NCBI RefSeq assembly: GCF_963678635.1
Contig: NC_087070.1
Location: 13,056,539 to 13,120,538, forward strand
Direction of reading: 5' to 3'
DNA from: Symsagittifera roscoffensis
Taxonomy: Eukaryota; Xenacoelomorpha; Acoela; Convolutidae
Length of the DNA stretch: 64,000 bases
Shown: in pieces, positions 42,412 through 52,948 of the stretch
How positions within the stretch are numbered: the first letter of the stretch is position 1
Layout of the letters: each line of letters starts with the position of its first letter
The notes under the pieces: generated by a model
Told to the model about the DNA's origin: nothing
The model's input: only the letters and a program-made list of their open reading frames with translations
Databases searched by the model: none
Position numbers and translations under genes: made by a program

Positions 42412-45369
42412 CATGCAGCGTAGAGACTCGCTAGGAGAATCAACTAAGATTCCCAGGCTGAGCACAGGAAGCACGCGGAGGTTTAAATAACGGCGTAGCC
42501 AATCCTCGATTAGTAGCATCACAGACGTTTTTGCTTGTGAAGCAGCAAGTGAAGGTCATAGTGATCTTTCAGTGAGCGGAATGAAACTAGGAAGGAGAAT
42601 AATCGAGATGGTGATGAAGAGCGGAACGCCGAGGCCGGAGCGGCTAATGTGACGCCAACGGATCCCTTCGAAGAAGGGCAGCAGACACTGATCCGACCCG
42701 GCCACCACCATTGCGAGGACCTGGAGGACCCTGTCGAGGAACTTGAGCAGGAAGAAACCGAGGAAACCGAGGAAAGAGATCTTGGAGCGTTCCGAGGTCG
42801 GAGCACGAGAGGAACTGTTGTTTAAGGGAACCACCAAAACAAAGACCGAAAGCAATAGTCGGAGAAAAGAACAATCCTCTCTAGTCAAACAGGGCAAGAA
42901 TGCGATGATGCCGAGCATCAATCCAATAGAAGAGCAACCAAGTTCAAAAGCGAACAGAGGCTTCAAGACGATGTACGATGAGCGCACGACGTCGCTCCGA
43001 ACAGATGAATTGTCCTCTGGATATGACGGTCCGGGGCTGATGCACTCGGACATGGAATTCACACCTAGCCCGAGACAGGAGGAGAGCAAGAAAGCGTTGT
43101 CTGACTCGCCAACTAGACCAATGTCAGATGGGATAACGATGGGAGCATCATCGACATACAACAGGCTGATGATGTCGATGGGCACTCAGAAGTGTGGTGC
43201 ATCGTCGAGTAACAAGCTGCAATCTTAATTGATGTCATCGTCCCCGGGTCTTACCCCAGTGATGGGAACGGCTAGGGACATAAGTGATATGTTTGCCGGT
43301 GTAATGACAGACCTTGAAGAACTGCGACAGGGTATGACCAAGAGGATAGATCGAGTTAAAGAAAGGGCTCAAAGAGGCAATGAAAGATTGAGAGACGAGC
43401 TGACTGACGTGAAGTCACCAGCGAGAAGTAATCAAGCCCAGCTGATTCGGGACACCGATCATTACCTGGCGGAAAGCTTGGCGCTGGCAACCAAGCAGTC
43501 ACAAGAAAAAGACGTTAAGATGACGAAAGAGATCGAGCGATTATTGAACGATCACGACACCAACTATGCTCATACGATGACAAGCCTGGAGAAAAGGTTA
43601 GATGGCAAAGCTGACCTTATGATGCGGAAGCTTGATTAGCTCTTGAACTGCAGCAACCGGTGAATTGTCACACTCCAACGGAGAACTCGCGCCAGGCGAC
43701 TGACGAGGACGGAGCCCGCAGTTATGCAGGGACCCAGTCGAGATCAAGAACCAGCTTTGAGTCTAACCATAGGAAGATACCCATGACAGTCCCGTCGAGG
43801 GCGGGTCGGACGAATCCGGCCCCGCCAGAAAAGGAGGCGACGTCGGGGGTACAGTCACCGACAATGCCACAAGTCAGATCAGTGCTAGATCTGACTACCG
43901 TCTCGCAGCACACAACGATGTATGCTTCAATGTTTGAGACCTTGAATAGATCTCTTGAAACAGTCATCATCACACTGTCGAATTCAACCGAGAGAGGAGA
44001 GAGGTCAAGAAGGACACACAAAAAGCCGAAGTCATACAAGGATGAATCAGATGGCTGCATCGATACCTGGATAGAGGTGATGAAGTTACATTTTCAGGAA
44101 GAGAATCTCTCCAGGAAACAGGAATGCAGCGCACTGACAGGCAGCCTAGAGAGCACGGCCCTAAGTTGTGTAATGGCGAAAAGGACTAATGAACGAGTCA
44201 TTGGGTGTACAGGGGCATCAAGCTATGGTTAAATTTGAAAAGGGGCGAAAAAGAGATGACAAATCCATAGACAAGCTTTTGGATGACCTCGAGTTACTCA
44301 GAACTAGAAGCAACCCTGGGGAAAGGACATCGGAGCGGAACTTGGCAATTGCCTCAAAATTGATAGATGGAGCAAAGTGATGAGCTAAAAACCATGTTGA
44401 CCACACATGTCACACAATCGCTGGATCAAGTGCCCACGCCCGATAGTTTGCGCATGAAGTAGCGTGAGTACTTGCTCATAAAACCAAGGTCGCAAAATTC
44501 TTACAACAATTACGGCAACTACAGTGGAACAAATACTGGCACGAAATCCAGTTGGTATAGACCTTGTGATGACATGGATAAGAGAGGTCATGTGAGAATT
44601 CTGGTTCGATGGACCAACATGTTTCAGCCTGTTCTACTTAAAAACAAAAATGAAGGCGGTAGGCTACTTTCTTGACAACGTTGACGCAACCGACGAGGGC
44701 CATGAAGAGTATGTGAGAAGGCTCATAATGAAACATGGACCGAGATTCTTCTTCTGTAATTTGGAGGGACATGTCGAGTCGGATTTTACTCAATTCTGGG
44801 TTACAGTAGCGGACGCGAAGCATCCCTGCCATGAAGAGGCGCTATCGGGGGTCACGGCTAATTGAGCCCGCCTGATGAATAAGGCCGAATCGCGGAAGAA
44901 GGAAGTGACAACAGGCAAATTCACGACCAAGAACGTGCAGACCTTACCTGATGAGGCGATTGCCTCGAGGATGGAGGCAGAGTCAGCCGGCGCGCTCAAA
45001 GTGGATTATGGCCTAGCGGCACGGGCCTCATTACAAAATGTTCAGCAAGAATTGGCCAGCAAAGAGGTTGAGCAGTGGATAAGGTCAGAAATAGAAAATA
45101 CAGAGCTGCGCGAGAAACTTGACATTCTAGGAAGAACAACAAAAGAAGAGGACAACCAGGAACCCGGGAAGCAGGGTCTAAACTTGAATGTCATTTCGGG
45201 AAGGACCTTCGGCATGACAAGGGAGGGGACGAAAATAAAGTCGATCATATCGGTGGCGGGCCATCAGTTCAAATTGAGCGAGTCGTCCGAGATCACAACA
45301 GTTCACCTGGATATCTATGCGGACTACCTGAAACAGAAAGAACCAAACTGGATTCTAGGGCAGAGATAG
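42412..45369 (+). pseudogene. gag-like region of the long Gypsy-type element
   Basis: The ATG at 42412 (MQRRDSLGESTKIPRLSTGS) is followed by a TAA after 25 codons. Further pieces: 42743-43228, 43229-43639 (coiled-coil type, ELRQGMTKRIDRVKERAQRG), 43660-44232 (spacer, then CIDTWIEVMKLHFQEENLS as in retrotransposon gag), 44189-44380, 44650-44865 (FFFCNLEGHVESD, a CCHC-like knuckle whose first Cys is changed to Phe), and 44875-45369 (Glu-rich QQELASKEVEQWIRSEIENT). The order matches copies 1 and 2. At least six frame breaks make it inactive. Gag would form the particle and bind element RNA. Base composition is clearly less AT-rich than the flanks. Confidence 0.7.
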
Positions 45370-45489
45370 CGTTACTCACAACAGGTGGTCCGTGGCTGAT
45401 GAAAGTAGATGGACACTGCATTGAAATTATGGCCCACACCCAAATCTCATGAACTTGGACAGCATGAACATTTTCACTAAAGCTCACGT

Positions 45490-45736
45490 GACCGTTGCAA
45501 GTGACCAAGCAGGCCGGATCTACATTGGTCGAGAAAAACTTAAGGTCCAACGAATCTGACACAACGCCATGGTCGAATGAGACGCAGCCCACATAGGCTG
45601 TGAAGCCGATCTGGCCGCGTTTGTACTAGACGTGCAGGGTAGACAACTCTCCGTGAAGGGACTATTAGACACCGGAGCAGTGGGCAGTGGTCAGTGTCAT
45701 GCCTGTGAGCACTTGGACCGACATGTGAGCACTGGA
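45490..45736 (+). pseudogene. Duplicated partial protease-region fragment
   Basis: It repeats 46289-46520 in the same direction: AGGCCGGAT.TACATTGG, GACGTGCAGGGTAGACAACT, GACACCGGAGCAGTG and GTCAGTGTCATGCC. The protease signature LLDTGA is present but is followed by an insertion-disrupted frame. The duplication is split by a foreign segment (45737-46285). Confidence 0.75.
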
Positions 45737-46288
45737 GCCAATCACCTCGTGTCGTGCTCGCAATAATAAAGCAATGAAAAATTACTTTGCATATTAGGGG
45801 ATAGAATTCAACGTACCACTTATTAAGCGAAAAAACTTCAAAAAATGGCATCTAGCAATATCTGCTCTGGCAATTACTCATACTTTCACATGTCAAACTA
45901 TTTAACTAGAAAGCAATGATTTGGTCCTTATAACTTACAACTCACGCTGATATGAAAATCGCAAAATTCCTTTGGGACGAAATCTGTGTAGCGATTTGAG
46001 ACTTTGGTTGAATAATTTAGACTGGTATTTCAACAAGCGTTGCTTGAGTAAACAGAAATCATAACATTTAGTCTATGCTACAATAGTGGCTATATAAAAT
46101 TTTAGAGAAAAAATGTTCTAATAATTTTTTCTTTTCCTTTTCAGGCGGTTGCCGGACAGTTACTTCTTGATCCCAGTTAATTTCAATTCCGGACCTTTCA
46201 AACTGCTGGCGGTAGCACTGTACTAAAACCATTACACCTTCTGTTGACGGATGCACGCCGTCTTGGCCACCAAAGGGGAATCGCGTAA
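45737..46288 (-). mobile_element. AT-rich insertion with an SGNH-hydrolase-like C-terminal fragment on the minus strand
   Basis: A 550 bp AT-rich block interrupts the Gypsy coding strand. On the minus strand 46288-46068 reads FGGQDGVHPSTEGVMVLVQC, with the D-x-x-H spacing of the last SGNH/GDSL hydrolase block, followed by RQQFERSGIEINWDQEV. This resembles the C-terminal hydrolase block of retroelement-encoded esterases. A polypyrimidine tract and AG (about 46125-46145, plus) border the frame. The assignment rests on one motif. Confidence 0.35.
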
Positions 46289-46780
46289 CTGATGCGAGTG
46301 ATCAGGTAGGCCGGATAAACATTGGCCAAGAACAGCCGAAGGTGCGACGAATCGGACACAATTCAATGCTTGATCAAGATGCGGTCCACATAGGTTGCGA
46401 AGCAGATCTGGCAGCACATGTGCTAGATGTGCAGGGCAGACAATTTTCAGAGAAAGGACTGTTGGACACGGGTACAGAGGTCAGTGTCATGCCGGTCAAA
46501 ACCTGGACTGACATGGGCTTTGGCAGGTCGGATCTGATCCCGAATTTTATCAGACTGGCAGCTGCTAATCAGGGTGCAATATACGTGACCGGAAGGACCC
46601 CTATCATCTCGTTGCAGCTAGGAGGGAGACGTCTCTGGATGAGTTTCCTGGTCGTATAGAGTCTTGATGAGTCCGGTCAATTCATCCTAGGACGAGATTT
46701 TGTGCACAACTTCGATGTCACTATTAACCTCAACGAGGGGTTGATAAGAATCAAGGACCCAGAGAGGAAGTATTAAAAGA
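46289..46780 (+). pseudogene. Retropepsin-type aspartic protease, Gypsy-type element
   Basis: The 105-codon frame (46342-46659) has GLLDTGTEVSVMPVKTWTDM, the catalytic DTG of a single-domain retroviral-type protease that works as a dimer. It continues with NQGAIYVTGRTPIISLQLGG. Past a stop at 46659, GQFILGRDFVHNFDVTINL (about 46677-46735) supplies the hydrophobic-Gly-Arg-Asp block that closes the fold. The stop between the two parts inactivates it. It lies between gag and RT as in Ty3/Gypsy. Confidence 0.85.
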
Positions 46781-47394
46781 AACCAATTGATAAAATCCCG
46801 ATTAATCAAGCAAAGGTGCCAATTGTCCTAGAACGGAAGGTTAGGTTACAATCACATCAATTTTAATAGCGTTATTTATGATGAGGAATCTGGATGAGCT
46901 TATTAACGACAGACAGGTGAGTCTGGTTTCCAATCCAAACTGTAAAAGCTTAGCTATTTTAGGAAGAAGCTTCTCACTCACTCAGAGTGGACTGTGTGTG
47001 AGTGTGTTGTTGAACACAGAGGCAACAACGGTGACGATACAAAGAGGCAAGAAACTTGATTACGCATTGTCTTTGAGCACAGAGTATCGGAGCGTGGAGA
47101 ACTCCAAAAAATATGAAGTAACTGAATTTCCTTTACATGCCAACCAAGAATGCATATTAAAGAGAATAAGTGAATTGAAGGCTTCTAAAAAGTTGTTTTC
47201 AGTAAAATCAGAGACAGACGATGGCTGTCTAGTTGCTCCAATTTTCCTGAGAGAACACCAGAAAAACAGAATTAGCATCGAACAAGCCGGTCCTACCTGA
47301 GATAGAGCACTTGAAAGGCAAGTTATCAGATAAGGAGCTAGACCCGCTCAGATGTTAAATCGGAACGCAGACGTTTTTTCGAAGCACAAGGCTG
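46781..47394 (+). pseudogene. Protease-to-RT connecting region
   Basis: The frame 46878-47300 (140 codons; ILGRSFSLTQSGLCVSVLLN, TEATTVTIQRGKKLDYAL) resembles the beta-rich linker that precedes RT in Gypsy pol polyproteins. A tandem TGTGTGTGAGTGTGTTG lies at about 46993. It is frameshifted at both ends. Confidence 0.6.
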
Positions 47395-48303
47395 ATATAG
47401 GTTGCTGGAATTTCTTAGAACATGAGATAGAAATAGAAGAGGTTTCGGTACCTTATAAGGAGGGAGCTAGGAGGATGACCCCACAAAAGTCTGAAGCATG
47501 CAGATAAGAGTTTGAAATGTTATTGGAATATGACATGATCGAACCGTCGAAGTTTCCGTGGGCTTGGGAGGTGGTCATGACAAAAAAGAAAGGCGGCCAA
47601 CTTAGGTTTTGTTGTGATTTCCGCTACGTGAATGCGGTAAGATAAAGGATTCCCAGCATTGACTCCCCCGATTCCCCGATCGACGAGAGACTCTCCAAGT
47701 TAGGAGATGCAAAATTCTTCATGACGCTGGATTTGGGTTTTGCGTTCTGGCAAGGGCCCCTCAGAAAAAAAAGATCGAGATAAACTAGGCTTTGCGTATG
47801 AACTGGGGCTCTACCAGTGGAAAAGAATTCCGCTTGGACTATGCAAGGTGACGGCTACTTTTCAACAATTAATGGCTCAGGCACTCACGAATGTGAGTAA
47901 GAAGTATGGCAACCTCACAATGTGTTACGTTGATGACTTTAATTGCATATGAAACAAGCCGGCCTGAAAGGCAAACCTTCAAAGTGCGAAATCCTGAGAG
48001 ACTCAATCAAGTATCTGTGTCGACTTTAAATAAACACGGGGTCAGACCAGATCCCGAAGCGGTTGAAGCGGCGTTGACATGGAAAGCACCGAAGACCGAC
48101 ACGCGATTGATGAGCCCTCTCGGATTCGCTAATTACTACCGTGAGTTTAACAAAGGGTATGTTGACAAGATATACCCCATGCAGAAATTGACGCGAATTA
48201 AGGGTAAAAATTCGGTTGGACTGAAGAGGCTCAGGTCACCTTTGAGAATATCAAGAGCGAATTTTGGGAGGCTCCGGTCTTCGGCATGCCGACAGAAAAG
48301 GGG
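47395..48303 (+). pseudogene. Ty3/Gypsy reverse transcriptase, degenerate
   Basis: RT blocks appear in order: MIEPSKFPWAWEVVMTKKKG, LRFCCDFRYVNA, FFMTLDLGFAFWQ (first catalytic Asp, about 47727), YQWKRIPLGLCKVTATFQQL and MCYVDDFN (47926-47945, catalytic YVDD). Directly after YVDD about 60 bp of the expected thumb-side sequence is missing. It resumes with LKGKPSKCEILRDSIKY, then GVRPDPEAVEA and FANYYREFNKGY. Several frameshifts and stops are present. It would copy element RNA into DNA. Confidence 0.9.
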
Positions 48304-48680
48304 ATGTTTGTGCTAGATACAGATGCATCAGTAGTTGCGATATCGGTCACACTTCACCAGGAACAGGAGGGTTAATGGGAAGACTATTCTCAGACCAATA
48401 GCTTACGGAAGTAAAGTCCTGAGTGAAACTGAAAGGAAATATGATGCACCAAAGGCGGAGATGTTCGCGGTGATTACTTTCGTTGAAAAATACAGAGCCT
48501 ACTTCGGGATTGCTCCCTTCAAGTTGCGTGTAGACAATCGTGCTCTTGCCTGGCTGAAGACGTACTCGATGGACCAAAGCTATATTGGTCTTAGGATCGT
48601 GCGCCTGGACGGGTACCACATGATCATCGAGCCCGTGGCAAACACCAGAATGCCGACAATCTCAGCAAAAAGACAGAATT
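48304..48680 (+). pseudogene. Ty3/Gypsy RNase H
   Basis: MFVLDTDASVVAISVTLHQE carries the first catalytic Asp, PKAEMFAVITFVEKYRAYFG the Glu, and FKLRVDNRALAWLKTYSMDQ the third acidic residue. The residues around the active site are kept, but the frame changes at about 48370. The longest clean part is 48335-48844. It would degrade the RNA strand of RNA-DNA hybrids during reverse transcription. Confidence 0.88.
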
Positions 48681-50165
48681 TTTTGAGCGACTGGAAGAGA
48701 GGCAGGCTAACCAAGCAGAAATTCAGGATGGATTTTCATTCCTGGATAAAGAGACCAACGACAAACTGCCACTCATCAGGTGGCTTGACAAGTCCGGGCA
48801 CCCCATACCAGGATACCCTGAACTTCCGTGGAGACGGCTGCTGAGATAAAAAAAATATTGGCGAAAGGTGATCCCGTTCCGTTGGATTTGCTAGTTCGAT
48901 CAAACCTGGTGCAGTCAGAACTGGCCAGGCTGGGTTTCAACAGCATAGCCCTGCCAAACAAGACGGTGAACGTGGTTGAAACTGCGTGACCTGCTTGCCA
49001 GAGAGGTTGAACGGCATGACCATGAATGGATGGAGACCATGCAGAGGTTGACAACCGCCGAAAAAACGGAGAAGAGACCCGTAGCAATTCGTAGTCGGAA
49101 CGTTGAACTCAATAGGTGAGTTCGATTCCGAAAGATGTCCTTTTGAGGACTTCGTATACGAAGCATTAATAATTGGTCGCTTCGCAAACCGCTCAAGAGG
49201 TCAATGGTGAATTAAAATCCAGCGTAATGACAAGAGTTCAGTTCTCCGAGACGAGTGAGGAGTACGAGCTGAGCTCGGAGTGTTCATCCAGATACGAAAC
49301 ATTGTCCGGGGAGTCATGCACCTTCGGGCCTGGAAAGGTTGACTTGTCCGGGCAGACAATGTCGAAGCGACCAAGGGACAGAATGTTGTCCGGTGAGTCG
49401 ACTTTAGAGCGACCAAGGGACAGAAATTTTTCCGGGGAGTCGACTTCAGAGCAACCAAGGGACCGAATTTTGTCCTGGGAGTAGAAAAACACCATAAATT
49501 AATCAGAAGACGCTGATGCAGAATCCATCGGCACAATTGATGACTGGCAGTCGCTGCCTTGGGAGATTGAGTCAGAAACTTCATCCAATTCCGACTTCTC
49601 AGAAATCGCGATTCGTTTTTTGCTAGCAGAATGGAAGCAGCGCGGGCTGGATAGAGAAATGCATCAAGACCCAGACAGAGACCGATATACCTCCGACGAG
49701 GAGAACACGGTAGTTGATAATGCCGCAGACGAGCTTGAGTTACTAGCAGTGGCGAAACATCCGACTAGGTTACTTCCGCATGCTACGGTCGTCCGTACCA
49801 ACCTGGAACCATCAGTGCAAGAGGAGGCAACACCTTTGAAAACTATATGTTGTGTTAAGTTGATGGACAAGGCCCATGCACAGGAGATAGTTAGCGGGCA
49901 ACTAAACGCGATGAAGATATACCTGAAAGCCAGGTACCAACTGTCGAACCTCTTGAGGGCTCGGCGAAATGTTAGAATGACGAGTAATCTAAAGAGATGG
50001 ATCGGAAACGGAGCACCTGACAAAGGTGATTTGGAAGAAGACAGCTACAAGATCCTAAAGGAATTTCATTTAAAGAGAACGGACTTGTTGTGCTTGAATG
50101 AAGACGGGATCGTGGCCTCCACACGCAAAGAAGAGGACAAAGTCCTTACAAATATAATTCGATAG
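48681..50165 (+). pseudogene. RNase H-to-integrase spacer with tandem repeats
   Basis: This long acidic/Ser-rich spacer holds frames 49173-49484 and 49620-50165. The first contains three 42 bp repeats (49353-49483) encoding SGQTMSKRPRDRML, SGESTLERPRDRNF and SGESTSEQPRDRIL. The second (181 codons, DREMHQDPDRDRYTSDEENT ... KRTDLLCLNEDGIVAS) leads into the integrase zinc finger. So long an insert between RNase H and integrase is unusual for simple Gypsy elements. Confidence 0.6.
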
Positions 50166-51261
50166 TGCTATCACAATTTTACCAAACTGAATTGCTCTTT
50201 CGTTCACATGATCAGATGGGCCATCCATCAGGACATGCACAAAGTATATAACAGGATACAGAAACAGTTCGAATGGCCTGCCTTGGAAAAGACCTGTGAA
50301 AAGTGGGATAAGCCTCAGTACTCTGCATGCTTATCATGTCAACAGGCGAAGGACCCCAGTAAAATAAAGTTTCCTCTGCAGTCGATAGAGTCATCAGGAT
50401 TCATTGAGGTGGTGCAAATTGATCATCAAAAAATATGCATGACAGCTATGGGCTACAATCAAGTGCTGGTAATGATTGATCATATCCTGAAATATGCAGA
50501 AATGTATGGATAGCAGGACATGGCTGCCCCATCACATTTCAGTCAGACCATGGCAAAGCATTTGGTGATCTCACGAAGGAGTTAATGAACAGGTTGCAAG
50601 TGGCACAAGCGAATGACCTAGTTGAAAGGCAGAACAGCACGTTTGTGTCCATGTTGAGAGTTTATTGCTCACGATACATGGACGACTGGGATAGGCACTT
50701 GCGCAAGTGATGGGTGCTTATAACAGCACAGATTATTCTACCACTAGAATAAGCCCGCATATGATGTTGACCGGTCACGAGAAAGAGCTTCCATTAACGT
50801 TCTTCTACCCTCAGTACGAGGGGAAGAAAACAACACCACAAACGTACGAGCGTGATGTGATCAGGAGGCAGCAGGAACCTAATGATTTGTGCAGGAGGAA
50901 CACGAAGCAGGCTCAAATAAGACAAAAACGAAGATTTGATAAAAGGACTGCGGATGCAAAAACCTACTCAGTCGGAGATTATATCTGGGTAGTCCAGGAG
51001 GTAGTTCCACCAAAAAAAACCAAAAAAAAGCCGAAAAAATGGCGCGTCCCATTTCAAATCGCCGAAGTGCACAAAGGAGGTCGTTTTTATCGGTTGAGTA
51101 CCGGACGAGCAGCACATTACGAGAACATCAAGCCCCACAATGCCATATCTGAGGAGTGGTGTGTTTCAGCCGACATGCATGATGAGGATTATTTGAAAGT
51201 GGATCCTGCCTGCGAGGTGAATGAAAGAGGTACGCGCGACAAAACGACGGGAATGAGGTGA
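50166..51261 (+). pseudogene. Ty3/Gypsy integrase, degenerate
   Basis: The zinc-binding part is MIRWAIHQDMHKVYNRIQ followed by YSACLSCQQAKDP. In the core, VVQIDHQKICMT has the first catalytic Asp, CPITFQSDHGKAFGDLTKEL (about 50525-50590) the second, and NDLVERQNSTFVSMLRVYCS (about 50615-50670) the Glu. Deletions remove sequence between the first and second Asp and just before the Glu. The 184-codon frame 50707-51261 is the C-terminal part with SVGDYIWVVQEVVPP and WRVPFQIAEVHKGGRFYRLS, the SH3-like GPY/F-type domain. It would insert the element DNA. Confidence 0.88.
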
Positions 51262-51773
51262 TGAATAATTGCGATCTGCCACTGGACCTGGAGTTAACCG
51301 AGCGAGTGGAGATAGACGACGAAACTCTTCCATATGCCGAAGAAAACTGGGACTGTCAAGAACAAGCCGAAGTTGATAAAGAAGTGCAGCCTGACTTTCC
51401 TTTCACCATTGAAACACGCCAGGGCGAAAGAGGAAAAAACAAGAAAAGATATAACCCATATGGCGAGGATTTTGCCATAGACAGGATAGTTTTGAGCGAT
51501 GCAATGGACTCGATAGTGAGCCTCGACGAAATATTGGCGCCACAAGAAATTGACCTGGTTGATGACACAGAACAACACTGTATCGACAATCACTCTGAAT
51601 CGGAAGTGGAGTTCGAACCAGAGACAGAGCAGATGCATGATCAAGAACTGAAAAATCTGCGAGTGTTCGAATGGCTCCATGATCTGCCAGCAGATCCGAA
51701 AGAAACAGTCCTGAAAATTCAAGATGTCGAACAAAATAGCATAAAATACATCAGTCACGACAATACTTACTGA
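51258..51773 (+). CDS. Acidic accessory frame after integrase, 171 residues
   Basis: The ATG at 51258 overlaps the end of the integrase frame by 4 bp (ATGA), a coupling arrangement. The protein is strongly acidic (EIDLVDDTEQHC, ESEVEFEPETEQM) and ends HDNTY followed by a stop. Sequence continues without an obvious break into 51777-52056 in another frame, so this was probably the N-terminal part of the macro-domain protein. Family not known to me. Confidence 0.5.
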   Translation: MMNNCDLPLDLELTERVEIDDETLPYAEENWDCQEQAEVDKEVQPDFPFTIETRQGERGKNKKRYNPYGEDFAIDRIVLSDAMDSIVSLDEILAPQEIDLVDDTEQHCIDNHSESEVEFEPETEQMHDQELKNLRVFEWLHDLPADPKETVLKIQDVEQNSIKYISHDNTY

Positions 51774-51776
51774 GTC

Positions 51777-52491
51777 CAACTGGATCACTCAAGATGGTCT
51801 TTTATGCGTTCCAGAACCCAATATCGATCTGCTCTATCTTGGGCGATCGACGGGGACGTCGATGGATATTTTTGTCCAGGGAGTGGGGGTAGGACTTACT
51901 CACACTGAAAACCTTATGATCAAAAAAGTAAAATCGGCAAGGGAAACCGGAGAGCTGGAAACGGAGGGCAAAAACGCTAACAAAAAACACTTTTTGGACG
52001 AATTTTTGAATCACATTTTGATCTACAAAATCACTACGCAAACATTATTGTTATAACAGACACTGATTTCCTACTCACGGAACATACGTGCGCTATAGCG
52101 ATAACCGCAGATGTAAGTTTCAAGACAGCACTAGCGGCCGACTTTAAAAGAGAGTACAAAAAAATCAAGTTTTTATGGAAACAGAGGCCTGGTGTAGGAG
52201 GGAAGATAGCGCTGTCCCCTGTTGCATCACAAATACCAGGGAAATATTTGTGTTTCCTGGTAACTAAGGCTACTGATAGACAACACGTAAACCCCGAAAA
52301 CTTGGTGCTGGCCTTAACTCGACTAAGGGATTTCCTGGTTGAGAGAGGAGTGACCTATCTCTTTACCCGTCTATGATCCCAATAGGGGAAAAGTGCATCC
52401 GAAACAGTTATATGCCCTCATACATGTAATATTTTCAGAAACGGATATGGAGGTCTACTTACATAAAAAATATTATATGTGTATATGCTAG
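51777..52491 (+). pseudogene. Macro-domain (ADP-ribose-binding type) protein carried by the Gypsy-type element
   Basis: There are three open pieces in two frames. 51777-52056 ends KHFLDEFLNHILIYKITTQT. 52041-52376 holds AIAITADVSFKTALAADFKR, then PGVGGKIALSPVASQIPGKY, LCFLVTKATDRQHV and LALTRLRDFLVERGVTYL. 52366-52491 holds PVYDPNRGKVHPKQLYALIH and IFSETDMEVYLHKKYY. The order sAD-x(6-8)-A..F+..F, then [ILV]-x-Y-LVTK, then a helix and GV.x[LI], is that of macro/Appr-1''-processing domains (TARG1/OARD1-like). In place of the usual Pro-x-Ile-Gly-Cys-Gly-Leu-Asp loop there is PVYDPNRGK, so phosphate binding may be altered. One frameshift near 52368 and one near 52050 break it. Role in the element unknown; possibly reversal of host ADP-ribosylation. 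Confidence 0.65.
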
Positions 52492-52948
52492 AGCCACAAT
52501 TGGTGTTAATTAGTTCTTATTAGGTTTACTGTTTAGGCACTAGGATTAAATTTTAGGTTAATTATTAGGTATTAGGTTTTTATGTGATAGTGTTGTTGCG
52601 TGATATTTGTATGTTATGTTAATGTTAGGTTTTTTTTATGCAAAGTTTATGTAATGGAAACCTGCAATACTCCAGGTACGTAAGGTGACAGCTCTCAATT
52701 ATGTTGTTCTGAAAAGATCGCAGGTCGACGATCCACCTTGGTGCTAGCTTTTAAACTAAGAACAAAAAGAGAGCTATAATTGCTTGTTTTTAAAAGATGT
52801 GATTGATGTTTTTATCTTGGAGATGAAACAGCCCATACTGAATAATCTAAGTTGGGAGTTGTCTTTTAGATCGTGATTGATTCCACGCTTGTTTATTGAA
52901 GTTGAATTGGAATTGAAGAAGAAAAAGACAAAACCTATTCGTAGAAAC
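52492..52948. other. AT-rich gap between pol/macro and the accessory block
   Basis: It contains TTAGG-like AT-rich repeats (TTAGGTTTA, TTAGGTTAATTATTAGG, 52525-52630) and no frame. There is no copy of the LTR-like module here, so there is no sign that the Gypsy element ends at this point. Confidence 0.5.

Noticed and set aside
43722-44060. 112-codon minus-strand frame inside gag
   Set aside because: Shadow of the gag-like plus-strand frames; composition is the complement of the coding strand.
51294-51788. 164-codon minus-strand frame rich in Phe/Leu/Cys
   Set aside because: It is the antisense of the acidic accessory frame 51258-51773; hydrophobic antisense frames are expected opposite Asp/Glu-rich coding.
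52525-52630. Telomere-like TTAGG repeats
   Set aside because: The units are irregular and interrupted; there is no run of perfect TTAGG or TTAGGC repeats.
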